From CBDUQN01 sp965369375 (GTDB lineage Bacteria; Krumholzibacteriota; Krumholzibacteriia; Krumholzibacteriales; Krumholzibacteriaceae): a DNA stretch of 12,870 nt. Shown here piece by piece: positions 1 through 6,994 of the stretch. The DNA is taken from assembly GCA_965369375.1 (NCBI GenBank), contig CBDUQN010000088.1, positions 1 to 12,870 on the forward strand. The letters run 5' to 3'. The position numbers were made by a program, and so were the translations under genes. Below the pieces are notes generated by a model. That model was not told the origin of the DNA. It ran no database searches and saw only the letters and a list, made by a program, of their open reading frames with translations. The stretch's first letter is position 1; every line of letters starts with the position of its first letter.

Positions 1-181
1 CCAGGGAAACACAAAGAATCCCAGGGATCTCTACCACCTTAAACAAGGGAGAAAATAGTCTTGACAATGGGGTCCACTTCCGAGTACAGAGGGTATTTCG
101 CAAACAAATATATAATGAACTACGGGGACCGGTATGATTATGCAGCGGGTATCCGGGCTGTGAGAGAAGGAGGTTGGGGCA
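1..181 (+). promoter_or_regulatory. Leader/upstream region of dapA with promoter-like boxes and Shine-Dalgarno
   Basis: No gene is visible here. A TTGACA hexamer lies at 61-66, but the best -10 at normal spacing is only TACAGA (85-90). A perfect TATAAT lies at 111-116 without a good -35 in front of it. Either could start the dapAB transcript, and neither is convincing. A strong Shine-Dalgarno (AAGGAGG, 167-173) sits 8 nt before the dapA ATG and fixes that start. CCAGGGA occurs at the very beginning and again about 20 nt later. I saw no lysine-riboswitch-like architecture. Confidence 0.35.
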
Positions 182-1081
182 ATGCTCAAGGGGCTTTACG
201 TGGCAATGGTGACCCCGTTCAAGGAGGACGGGAGCCTCAATGAGGAGAAACTGAGAGAGCTCGTCAGGTTCCACGCGGAGAGCGGAACGAACGGCCTCGT
301 TCCTTGTGCGACAACGAGTGAAAATCCCGCGTTCACGTGGGAAGAGCACTTCAGGATCATCGAGATCGTCGTAGAGGAAACGGCGGGCAGATTACAGGTC
401 ATCGCGGGATGCGGGACGAACTCGACGAGCCGATCGCTGGAGAACGTCAAGGAGGCGAAGAAATTCGGCGCCGACGGGGCCATGGTCGTTACACCATACT
501 ACAACAAACCGACGCCGGAGGGACTGTACGCCCACTTCATGAAACTCGCCGACGAGGGCGGCCTCCCGCTGATGCTCTATAACGTGCCGGGAAGAACCGG
601 CACCAATATGCAGCCCTCGACCGTCGCGCGGCTCGCCGGGCACGAAAATATCGTCGCGATAAAGGAAGCGAGCGGCAGTCTCGAGCAGATGTCCGAAATC
701 GTTCTGCTCTGCGGAGAGCGCATCACGCTGCTGTCCGGTGACGACGGCATGACACTCGGCATCCTCGCAATCGGCGGGAAGGGTGTCGTGAGTGTCGTCG
801 GCAACATCGTCCCGAGGGATGTTCTTTCCATGATTAATGCATTCGAGAAGGGGAATCTCGATGAGGCGCGCACGTGGCATTACAAACTCCTGCCTCTCTG
901 CAAGGCCATGTTCATAGAAACGAATCCGATGCCGGTCAAGGAAGCTATGAATATACTCGACATGGAAGTCGGAGACGTTCGTCTCCCTCTCGTCAGGATG
1001 AAGCCTGAGAACCGAGAGAGGCTGGGCCGGGCCCTCGCCGATTACGGATTGATACAAAAACCCAAGCCGGTTAATGTATAG
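182..1081 (+). CDS. dapA: 4-hydroxy-tetrahydrodipicolinate synthase (DapA)
   Basis: Condenses pyruvate with aspartate-4-semialdehyde, the first committed step of lysine/diaminopimelate synthesis, in the cytoplasm. At 299 aa it has normal family length. Family landmarks fall at the same residue numbers as in E. coli DapA: Schiff-base Lys161 (AIKEASG), Tyr133 (LYNVPGRTG), Arg138, Tyr107 (TPYYNKP), and the Thr44-Thr45 pair. One oddity is that the usual GTTGES stretch reads ATTSEN (43-48), so both glycines around the catalytic threonine pair are replaced, while Thr44, Thr45 and the following Glu remain. The ATG at 182 is set by the AAGGAGG 8 nt upstream. The next gene on the same strand, 90 nt downstream, is dapB, the following enzyme of the pathway. 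The family assignment is very secure. Some DapA-fold enzymes are N-acetylneuraminate lyases or other aldolases, but the neighbouring dapB makes DapA by far the likeliest. Confidence 0.96.
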   Translation: MLKGLYVAMVTPFKEDGSLNEEKLRELVRFHAESGTNGLVPCATTSENPAFTWEEHFRIIEIVVEETAGRLQVIAGCGTNSTSRSLENVKEAKKFGADGAMVVTPYYNKPTPEGLYAHFMKLADEGGLPLMLYNVPGRTGTNMQPSTVARLAGHENIVAIKEASGSLEQMSEIVLLCGERITLLSGDDGMTLGILAIGGKGVVSVVGNIVPRDVLSMINAFEKGNLDEARTWHYKLLPLCKAMFIETNPMPVKEAMNILDMEVGDVRLPLVRMKPENRERLGRALADYGLIQKPKPVNV

Positions 1082-1171
1082 AACGCGATCGCAGTAGCTT
1101 CTCCGCGGGACTCGGGCAGCGAAAATCATGATATAGGGTATTCCACGGAAGGGAGTTTCGAGAATAAAATC

Positions 1172-1936
1172 ATGAAAAAGGTAATACTGTGCGGGGCGCT
1201 CGGAAAAATGGGAAGCACGGTTGCCGAGGAGATTGCGGGTGATCCCGGTCTCGAGCTTATTGCCGCAGTCGAAGCGCCCGGTCACGACGGGCTCGGGCGC
1301 ACCATCGCCGGCGCCAAGGTTATCCCCGACCTCGCCAGCATGCTCCCGCAGTGCGATGTCGTCGTCGATTTCACGACGCCGCTAGCGTCACTGTCGAACA
1401 TCCTCGCGAGCGCCGAGGCGGGAAAGCCTGCCGTTGTCGGTACAACCGGTTTCACTGCGGAGCAGTTCTCCGTCGCCCAGCGGGCGGGAGACAAGATACC
1501 GCTCATCATCAGCCCGAACATGTCTATCGGTGTCAACCTCATGTTCAAGATCGTCCGGGACGTCACACAGGCGCTGCCGGACTTCGATGCCGAGATAGTC
1601 GAGATTCATCATGACAAGAAAAAGGATTCACCGAGCGGCACGGCGAGACGTATCGCCGCAGTCATAGAGTCTGTAAGGCCGAGTTCGGAACGGATTCACG
1701 GGAGAGAGGGAATCACCGGCCCCCGAAAGCGCCATGAGATCGGTCTGCACTCGCTCCGGGGCGGGGATGTCGTCGGTGAGCATACCGTAATTTTCGCCGG
1801 GGAGGGGGAACGTTTCGAGATCACGCACCGGGCGCATTCGAGAAAGACGTTCGCCCGCGGAACGCTCCGGGCGATACATTTCATCATCGGCCGGAAACCC
1901 GGTCTCTACACCATGTCCAACGTTCTCGGGCTGTAA
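1172..1936 (+). CDS. dapB: 4-hydroxy-tetrahydrodipicolinate reductase (DapB)
   Basis: NAD(P)H-dependent reductase that converts the DapA product to tetrahydrodipicolinate. It is cytoplasmic, and the family is usually tetrameric. The protein is 254 aa, slightly short of the usual ~265-275. An N-terminal Rossmann motif GALGKMG (residues 8-14) binds the cofactor, and VVGTTGF (88-94) is the conserved loop near the nicotinamide. The signature EIHHDKKKDSPSGTA (144-158) carries the catalytic His146/His147 pair and Lys151, with the substrate-binding SGT at 155-157. The C-terminal half has the expected mixed-sheet sequence ending in the GLYTM.NVLGL tail. The ribosome site before the ATG is weak (GAG about 9 nt upstream), so expression may depend on readthrough from dapA 90 nt upstream. 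The stop codon faces the stop of the minus-strand aldehyde dehydrogenase with 8 nt between them. Confidence 0.96.
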   Translation: MKKVILCGALGKMGSTVAEEIAGDPGLELIAAVEAPGHDGLGRTIAGAKVIPDLASMLPQCDVVVDFTTPLASLSNILASAEAGKPAVVGTTGFTAEQFSVAQRAGDKIPLIISPNMSIGVNLMFKIVRDVTQALPDFDAEIVEIHHDKKKDSPSGTARRIAAVIESVRPSSERIHGREGITGPRKRHEIGLHSLRGGDVVGEHTVIFAGEGERFEITHRAHSRKTFARGTLRAIHFIIGRKPGLYTMSNVLGL

Positions 1937-1944
1937 CACAGCGC

Positions 1945-3363
1945 CTAGAGATTGAAACACACCACACGCGGCTCCGTCATCTCCTGCAGCGCGAACTTTA
2001 TACCCTCGCGGCCGAGGCCGCTGTTCTTTACTCCTCCGAACGGCATCATATCGATCCGGTAATCCGAACTGTCATTGATGATGACACCGCCGACATCGAG
2101 CTCGTATGCGGCTTTGAACGCCTTGTTGATATCCTGCGTGAAGATACCTGCGTGAAGCCCGAAGTTCACGTCATTCGCCCTTTCAATCGCCTCATCGAGA
2201 TCCTTTACCGGATAGAGGTTCACCGTCGGAGCGAAGACCTCTTCCTTGTCGATGGTGCACCCGGGCGGCACGTTGGCGAGAACGGTCGGATCGTAAATAG
2301 TGCCTTTGCGCTTCCCGCCGGTAAGAACTTTCGCGCCCTTCTTTACCGCATCGTTGACCCAGCGCTCGATACGCTTCGCCTCAACCTCATTGATCATAGG
2401 TCCCATATCACAATCCTCATCGAGCTTCGGGCCGACCTTGTACTTGCGTGTGCGTGCGACGAAGAGCGTTTCGAACCGCTTGTAAATGCCCTCTTCGATA
2501 TAGAGGCGCTGTACGCCGATGCAATTCTGACCGGCGGCCCAGAAAGCGCCCGAAACGCTGCTCTCTACCGCGTTGTTAAGATCGCAGTCAGCGCAAACAA
2601 TAACGGGTGTGTTCGAGCCGAGCTCCATTCCGACCTTCTTGATTCCCACCTTCTTCATGATCCGCTCACCGGCCACAACGCCGCCGGTGAAACTGACCAT
2701 TCGGATCCGCGGATCCGATACGAGGGCTTCGCCGATCTTCGAACCGTGTCCCGTCACAACATTGAGAATGTTCTTGGGCAGTCCCGCTTGCATCAACGCC
2801 TTTGCGAGCTTGAGGCCGGACAGCGGCGTAACGGTTGCGGGCTTCAGCACGACTGCGTTTCCGCCGGCGATGGCGGGCCCGACCTTGTGGGCGACAAGAT
2901 TGAGGGGATCGTTGAAGGGAGTAATCGCCGCAATGACCCCTATCGGAAAGCGGAAGTAGTAACCGATCCGGTTCTCCGAGCCGGGCATTGAATCGAAGGG
3001 AATCGTCTCGCCGGCGATACGGCGGGCCTCCTCCGCCGAGATCAGCATCGTCTGCACCGCGCGGGCGACCTCTTTGCGCGCCTCGCGGATAGTCTTGCTT
3101 CCTTCCTGCGCGATCGTCACTGCGAAATCCTCCGCATCCCCATCGATGATATCGGCGGCCTTGCGGAGAATCGTGATGCGTTCGTGAACGGGCAGTTTCC
3201 GGTTTACCTCATACCCCTTCACCGCCGCCTTTATTGCCGCATCAACGTCCTTCGCCGTTCCGCTCGGCACGGTATCGATGAGGGAATCGTCGAACGGATC
3301 CCTCACCTCGATTTTTTCCTTCCTGTCAACCCACTTGCCTTCAATCAGCATCTTCATCGACAA
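1945..3363 (-). CDS. NAD(P)-dependent aldehyde dehydrogenase (GapN/lactaldehyde dehydrogenase-like)
   Basis: Aldehyde dehydrogenase superfamily enzyme of 472 aa, oxidising an aldehyde to the acid with NAD(P). Seen in the sequence (numbering from the TTG at 3363): catalytic Cys281 in GQNCIGVQR, general-base Glu247 in GMELGSNTP, Asn151 in ITPFNDPLN, cofactor Lys174 in VVLKPATVTP, and a modified FTGGVVAGE in place of the usual FTGS..VG. The GQNC.xVQR form is typical of the branch holding archaeal lactaldehyde dehydrogenases and non-phosphorylating glyceraldehyde-3-phosphate dehydrogenases. The real substrate cannot be read from sequence. The TTG at 3363 has AAAGGA only 3 nt before it, so the ATG at 3357 (9 nt from that Shine-Dalgarno) is an equally good or better start. 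It lies 82 nt downstream of hom on the same strand, probably the last gene of that cluster. A link to semialdehydes of the aspartate family is speculation from the neighbourhood. Confidence 0.93.
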   Translation of the reverse strand: MSMKMLIEGKWVDRKEKIEVRDPFDDSLIDTVPSGTAKDVDAAIKAAVKGYEVNRKLPVHERITILRKAADIIDGDAEDFAVTIAQEGSKTIREARKEVARAVQTMLISAEEARRIAGETIPFDSMPGSENRIGYYFRFPIGVIAAITPFNDPLNLVAHKVGPAIAGGNAVVLKPATVTPLSGLKLAKALMQAGLPKNILNVVTGHGSKIGEALVSDPRIRMVSFTGGVVAGERIMKKVGIKKVGMELGSNTPVIVCADCDLNNAVESSVSGAFWAAGQNCIGVQRLYIEEGIYKRFETLFVARTRKYKVGPKLDEDCDMGPMINEVEAKRIERWVNDAVKKGAKVLTGGKRKGTIYDPTVLANVPPGCTIDKEEVFAPTVNLYPVKDLDEAIERANDVNFGLHAGIFTQDINKAFKAAYELDVGGVIINDSSDYRIDMMPFGGVKNSGLGREGIKFALQEMTEPRVVCFNL

Positions 3364-3445
3364 CCGTCCTTTCCTCTATTATTACATCTTCAAAGCGCCA
3401 GCCGCGTGATCAACAACGCAACCGATCAGGACCGCTTCTTTGATT

Positions 3446-4468
3446 CTATGTCATCGTGTGGATCGCCAGGAGATCGACGAGAAGCGAGAAACCCGTTTCG
3501 ATCCTGCCTGCGCCCGCGCCGACGATCGTAACTTCGCCCATGAGATCCGTCACGAAGGTAAGGGCGTTTGTGGCGCCGCCGACCGACGCGAGAGGATCGG
3601 TAAGCGCGAGTTTTTCGGGTTTTACCGATGCGCGGATTTTTCCGTCGTCGCGCGTCACTTTTCCGATCAGCTTCCAGCGCTTGCCTTCCTTCTTCGCCGA
3701 TTCGATATCTTCGAGCTTGATTCCCGTGATGCCGGTTCTGTCGACATCGGCAACGCCGATGTCGGCGCCCATTACGCTCTTTGCAAGGATCACGACCTTT
3801 GCCAGCGCATCCCATCCCTCGACATCTGCATCAGGCTTCGCCTCGGCGTATCCGAGCTCCTGTGCCTCCTTGAGAGCATCCTCATAACTCTTGCCGAGCT
3901 CCATGTTCGTGAGAATGAAATTTGTCGTGCCGTTGAGTATGCCGCGAATCTCCATCACGTTGTTCCCTGCAAGACATATCTGGGAGAGGTTAAGCGCCGG
4001 CGTGCCACTGAGCACCGTTCCCTCGTAGCGGAACTGAACTCCCTTCTTCCGTGCAAGCTCGGCGATCTCGGTGAAAAAGAGGGTCGTTGGGCCCTTGTTC
4101 GTCGTAACGAGGTGCTTGCCCGCCTCGAGCGCCTCCTTGAAGTGGCTGTAAGCGGGCTCCCCGTCCTCGATATTGGTATACGTCGCCTCGATTATGATAT
4201 CGGCGTTCGTCTCCCTGATTGTGGTCAGCGCGTCCATACCCGTCTGCGCCCCGGGATATTCAGAGATCTTGTCTTGTGCGGCGAGCTCGAGGAGTTTCGC
4301 CGGATCGAGACCGTCGGACTTGTATGCGGCCCCCTTTTTGAAATCACTCACCGCTACTATCGAGTACTCGAAGCCGTATGCTTTTTCGAGCTCGTCTCTC
4401 TTTTTCGAGAGGATTTCCGCGAGACCCTGCCCAACGACACCAAACCCTATGAATGCGAGCCGATACAT
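3446..4468 (-). CDS. hom: Homoserine dehydrogenase, short form without ACT domain
   Basis: Reduces aspartate-4-semialdehyde to homoserine with NAD(P)H, the entry to threonine and methionine synthesis, in the cytoplasm. The protein is 340 aa. The N-terminal Rossmann motif GFGVVG has glycines at 8, 10 and 13. Lys125 sits in the conserved VTTNKGP. The catalytic-domain signature GILNGTTNFI is at 176-185, and GYAEAKPDADVEGWDALAK (206-224) carries Asp220 and Lys224, equivalent to the Asp219/Lys223 pair of yeast homoserine dehydrogenase. The protein stops right after the catalytic domain. The ~90-residue C-terminal ACT domain that gives threonine feedback in many bacterial enzymes is absent, so allosteric inhibition by threonine is unlikely (inference). 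The ATG is set by a perfect AAAGGAGG (4475-4482) 6 nt upstream. It lies 68 nt after the PLP enzyme gene on the same strand. It competes with dapA, in the same window, for aspartate semialdehyde. Confidence 0.95.
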   Translation of the reverse strand: MYRLAFIGFGVVGQGLAEILSKKRDELEKAYGFEYSIVAVSDFKKGAAYKSDGLDPAKLLELAAQDKISEYPGAQTGMDALTTIRETNADIIIEATYTNIEDGEPAYSHFKEALEAGKHLVTTNKGPTTLFFTEIAELARKKGVQFRYEGTVLSGTPALNLSQICLAGNNVMEIRGILNGTTNFILTNMELGKSYEDALKEAQELGYAEAKPDADVEGWDALAKVVILAKSVMGADIGVADVDRTGITGIKLEDIESAKKEGKRWKLIGKVTRDDGKIRASVKPEKLALTDPLASVGGATNALTFVTDLMGEVTIVGAGAGRIETGFSLLVDLLAIHTMT

Positions 4469-4474
4469 TCGTTT

Positions 4475-4482
4475 CCTCCTTT
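4475..4482 (-). promoter_or_regulatory. Strong Shine-Dalgarno of hom
   Basis: AAAGGAGG on the minus strand, 6 nt before the ATG at 4468. It fixes the hom start and is among the best ribosome sites in the cluster, so hom can be translated independently of the upstream gene. Confidence 0.75.
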
Positions 4483-4536
4483 ATAATTTCCGATCTACGA
4501 TAACGTTACCTATCTATCCATCGCGGCGCACAACCA

Positions 4537-5724
4537 TTACACGGCGTTAAGCGCCCCGTCGAGATCCTCCTTCAGATCCTCGGGATCCTCGATCCCCGCC
4601 GAATAACGGATTAAGTTGTCCGGAACACCGGCCTTTGCCCGCTCCTCCGGTCCGAGCTGCCAGTGCGTCGTCGCGGCGGGCTGGATGGCGACGGTCTGCG
4701 AAGAACCGAGGTGTGTCGTATGAACGGCGATGCTCAGGTTGTCTATGACCTTCCTCGTCGCCTCGAGTCCGCCTTTGACGTTGAAGCTCATCATCGATGA
4801 GTAGTCGCTCATTGTCTTCTTCGCCGCCTCGTGCTGCGGATGAGAGGGAAGACCTGGATAGCTCACCGATTCTATCTTCGGGTGTTTCTCGAGGAACTTT
4901 GCGATGTCCATCGCGTTGTCCGAATGCTTCTTCATACGGAGCGAAAGGCTCTCGAGGCCCAGAAGACAGAGCCACGAGTTGAACGGCGAGAGCGACGGAC
5001 CGATATTCCGGTATCCGACATGCCGTATGTGATCCATGAACTCCTTTTTGCCGACGATCACGCCCGAGAGACTCGTCCCGTTCCCGCTGATATACTTCGT
5101 CGCGGAGTGTATAACGATATCGGCTCCCATCTCTATCGGCCTCATGAGCGCCGGTGTGCAGATCGTGTTGTCCACCATGAGCGGTATCCCCTTCGCTTTG
5201 GAGAGCTCCACGATTGCCGGGATGTCGGCGACGAAAAGATTCGGATTGCTCGGTGATTCGACATGGAGGAGCTTGGTCTTCGGCGTTATGGCTTTTTCCC
5301 AGCTCTCCATCTTGTCCGGTTCCTCGACCCAGTTTACCTTGATACCCATACGAGGTGATGACGTCGAAAAGAGCTGTTGCGTGCCGCCGTAGACACGTAT
5401 CGAGGATGTGACCTCCTCGCCCGCTACTACGAGATGGTGCATCACCATAAAGACGGCGGCCATCCCGGACGCCGTTGCGAGAGCCGCCTCGCCGCTTTCT
5501 AGCATCGCCATCCTTTTTTCGAAGATATCGTTCGTCGGGTTGTTGATCCGTCCGTAGGCGAATCCCTCGATCTTGTGGCTATAGAGATCGGCCGCCCATT
5601 CGGCTGATTCGTAGGGGAAAACGGCGCTCTGTATGATCGGCGGCGCCATGGTGCGGTACCGGAGCTGCTCTTCCCAGCCGAAGCCCCCCTTCACCGAAAT
5701 CGTATCGAACCGTAGTTTTGACAT
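4537..5724 (-). CDS. Cys/Met-metabolism PLP-dependent enzyme, probably O-acetylhomoserine sulfhydrylase-like
   Basis: Fold-type I, PLP-dependent gamma-replacement/elimination enzyme of 395 aa (cystathionine gamma-synthase, methionine gamma-lyase and O-acetylhomoserine sulfhydrylase family). PLP lysine is Lys210 in HSATKYISGNGTS. Tyr57/Arg59 (AYGRINNPT) bind the phosphate, Asp185 (VDNT) pairs with the pyridine nitrogen, and Tyr112 lies in VYGGTQ. Methionine gamma-lyases carry Cys two residues after that Tyr; here it is Gly114, which argues against a lyase. The GNGTSLSGVIV stretch and the SPFNSWLCLLGLESLSLRM / YPGLPSHPQHE segments resemble MetY-type sulfhydrylases. The protein is shorter than typical MetY (~430 aa), so cystathionine gamma-synthase stays possible. 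The start has AAGGGAGG 8 nt upstream, and that site is made of the last codons of the regulator gene, so the two are likely translationally coupled. Next to homoserine dehydrogenase, methionine synthesis is the simplest role. Confidence 0.92.
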   Translation of the reverse strand: MSKLRFDTISVKGGFGWEEQLRYRTMAPPIIQSAVFPYESAEWAADLYSHKIEGFAYGRINNPTNDIFEKRMAMLESGEAALATASGMAAVFMVMHHLVVAGEEVTSSIRVYGGTQQLFSTSSPRMGIKVNWVEEPDKMESWEKAITPKTKLLHVESPSNPNLFVADIPAIVELSKAKGIPLMVDNTICTPALMRPIEMGADIVIHSATKYISGNGTSLSGVIVGKKEFMDHIRHVGYRNIGPSLSPFNSWLCLLGLESLSLRMKKHSDNAMDIAKFLEKHPKIESVSYPGLPSHPQHEAAKKTMSDYSSMMSFNVKGGLEATRKVIDNLSIAVHTTHLGSSQTVAIQPAATTHWQLGPEERAKAGVPDNLIRYSAGIEDPEDLKEDLDGALNAV

Positions 5725-5729
5725 CTGTC

Positions 5730-6299
5730 CTACCTCCCTTTCGGTTTGTTACTGCCTTTGTCATCATTCGACCGCTGTTCGTTCCGCCCGGCATTTCTCT
5801 CCTCGCTTTCACCCTGCCCCGCAAACGGGAGGGCCGTATCGCGTTTCAGCGTCGAGAGGACAAACATCGTCTTGACCTTGTCTATCCCCTCTATCTTCGT
5901 CAACGTGTCGAGGAGAAAGCGCTCATAGTCATCGATGTCGCGTGAATAGATTTTCAAGAGATAGTCCTCGATTCCGGCGATATGGTAACACTCGAGGACC
6001 TTGCCGCATTCAGAGACAAATCTGTGAAAGTTCTCTATCGAATCCTTCTGATGAAGGTTGAGGGAAACGGCGACGAATGCAACCGTGCCCAATCCGACCT
6101 TCTTGTTGTCGACGAGCGCGACGTAGCGCTCGATGATCCCCCGCTCCTCGAGTTTACGCACCCTTTCGAGCACCGCCGGAGGGCTCAAGCCGATCTCGGC
6201 GGCAAGTTGCACATTCGGTATACGCCCCTGCCGCTGCAGTATCTCGAGGATCTGGCTGTCTACACGATGTATACTTCCGTTGAGCGCAGCCAAAACCAC
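5730..6299 (-). CDS. Lrp/AsnC-family transcriptional regulator with C-terminal charged tail
   Basis: Feast/famine regulator of 189 aa that typically binds DNA as dimers to octamers and senses an amino acid. Residues 14-60 form the AsnC-type winged helix (VDSQILEILQ..GRIPNVQLA..IGLSPPAVLERVRKLEERGII). Residues ~68-150 form the RAM/ligand domain with the usual GIEDYLLKI motif (109-117). Most members end near residue 150-160. This one carries ~30 extra residues (160-189), strongly polar and charged with no predicted fold. The GTG at 6299 has almost no spacing to its GAGGGG, whereas the TTG at 6293 is 5 nt from it and may be the true start. It is the first gene of the minus-strand cluster, and its stop is 5 nt from the PLP enzyme ATG. 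By analogy with Lrp-family genes beside their targets, it probably regulates this cluster. The effector is unknown; methionine or another aspartate-family amino acid is a guess. Confidence 0.94.
   Translation of the reverse strand: MVLAALNGSIHRVDSQILEILQRQGRIPNVQLAAEIGLSPPAVLERVRKLEERGIIERYVALVDNKKVGLGTVAFVAVSLNLHQKDSIENFHRFVSECGKVLECYHIAGIEDYLLKIYSRDIDDYERFLLDTLTKIEGIDKVKTMFVLSTLKRDTALPFAGQGESEERNAGRNEQRSNDDKGSNKPKGR
5733..5740 (-). promoter_or_regulatory. Shine-Dalgarno of the PLP enzyme embedded in the end of the regulator gene
   Basis: AAGGGAGG on the minus strand, 8 nt before the ATG at 5724. It encodes the last residues (Lys-Gly-Arg) of the Lrp-type regulator directly before its TAG, so ribosomes finishing the regulator sit on the next start site. 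This supports one transcript and translational coupling. Confidence 0.7.
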
Positions 6300-6344
6300 C
6301 CCTCTGTTATTGATTTATTAAACATATGCTTGAAACCGCTGAAC

Positions 6345-6372
6345 AATTTAAAGCAAATAGGCTTTTTGTCAA
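6345..6372 (-). promoter_or_regulatory. Candidate sigma70-type promoter of the lrp-PLP enzyme-hom-aldehyde dehydrogenase cluster
   Basis: On the minus strand a perfect TTGACA (6367-6372) is followed after 16 nt by TAAATT (6345-6350, 4 of 6 matches to TATAAT). The expected transcript start is near 6338, about 40 nt before the regulator start. The surrounding DNA is clearly AT-richer than the genes. FCB-lineage housekeeping promoters can differ from this consensus, so it is only a candidate. Confidence 0.42.
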
Positions 6373-6513
6373 TCTTTATTCCGCGTTTTTCGTAAAATCA
6401 ACAAATTATTTACCAGTAAGAGCGCAGTCAGAAGGATACCAGGTCAGCGGACGGATGGATTGCTGCCGGGAGGATATCACTGCGGTGGAGGGCCGGATTG
6501 CAGATTGAGGAAC

Positions 6514-6548
6514 GTTACGCCATGGGGACGGCCCGACTACGGCGTAAC
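6514..6548. repeat. 8-bp perfect inverted repeat (hairpin) with 19-nt loop
   Basis: GTTACGCC (6514-6521) and GGCGTAAC (6541-6548) are perfect reverse complements. The loop contains a smaller GGG/CCC pairing. No T-tract follows on either strand, so it is not a standard terminator. It could be a protein-binding site or part of a structured transcript. Confidence 0.45.
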
Positions 6549-6870
6549 TGATTTAATCGAAGGAGATTCTGGTATCAAAAGGCCGGGCACTCGCAAGAGG
6601 CAATTGTGATAACAGGCTAAAATGAATCCGTATACTCGTTATAAAAGAAATTTTTTTATCACTTCATCCACGGACTCACATCCGCGGATTTACGGTGGTT
6701 TAAGCAAATATAGAGTAACCGGGCCGCACCAACCACCTTCGAGGCGCTGTAGAAAAACTTGACAAGGATTTGTATTCTTATGCAATTTGAACATTAATTG
6801 TCCATCAGGAGGCCGGCATGATCACCTCTATCTCGTGGATTACTGAAATCTTGTAGAATTCGCTTCAACA

Positions 6871-6884
6871 TATAATTAATTATA
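6871..6884. repeat. 14-bp AT palindrome with overlapping TATAAT boxes
   Basis: TATAATTAATTATA reads the same on both strands and gives a TATAAT on each strand; a second plus-strand TATAAT starts at 6881. No -35 at proper spacing is clear (TTGTAG at 6851 is 14 nt away). It may be an operator or a bidirectional -10 region. Confidence 0.35.
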
Positions 6885-6994
6885 ATTTGATGTCTCGCTA
6901 AAGTGTTCATCTTGCCTATGACGTGATCCCCAAGCCGAATCCAGGTTATGAGTTATACGCTGACCACGTAAAAGGGGTTTTCTTATGCCCATTG

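Noticed and set aside
1..181. Lysine riboswitch ahead of dapA
   Set aside because: The leader is short and I could not find the conserved multi-helix core; only promoter-like boxes and a Shine-Dalgarno are visible.
392..1285. Long minus-strand open frame opposite dapA and dapB
   Set aside because: Shadow of dapA/dapB; composition and lack of motifs point to antisense.
4537..5724. Methionine gamma-lyase as a firm call
   Set aside because: The diagnostic Cys two residues after the active-site Tyr is Gly114 here, and the motifs around the PLP lysine look more like O-acetylhomoserine sulfhydrylase.
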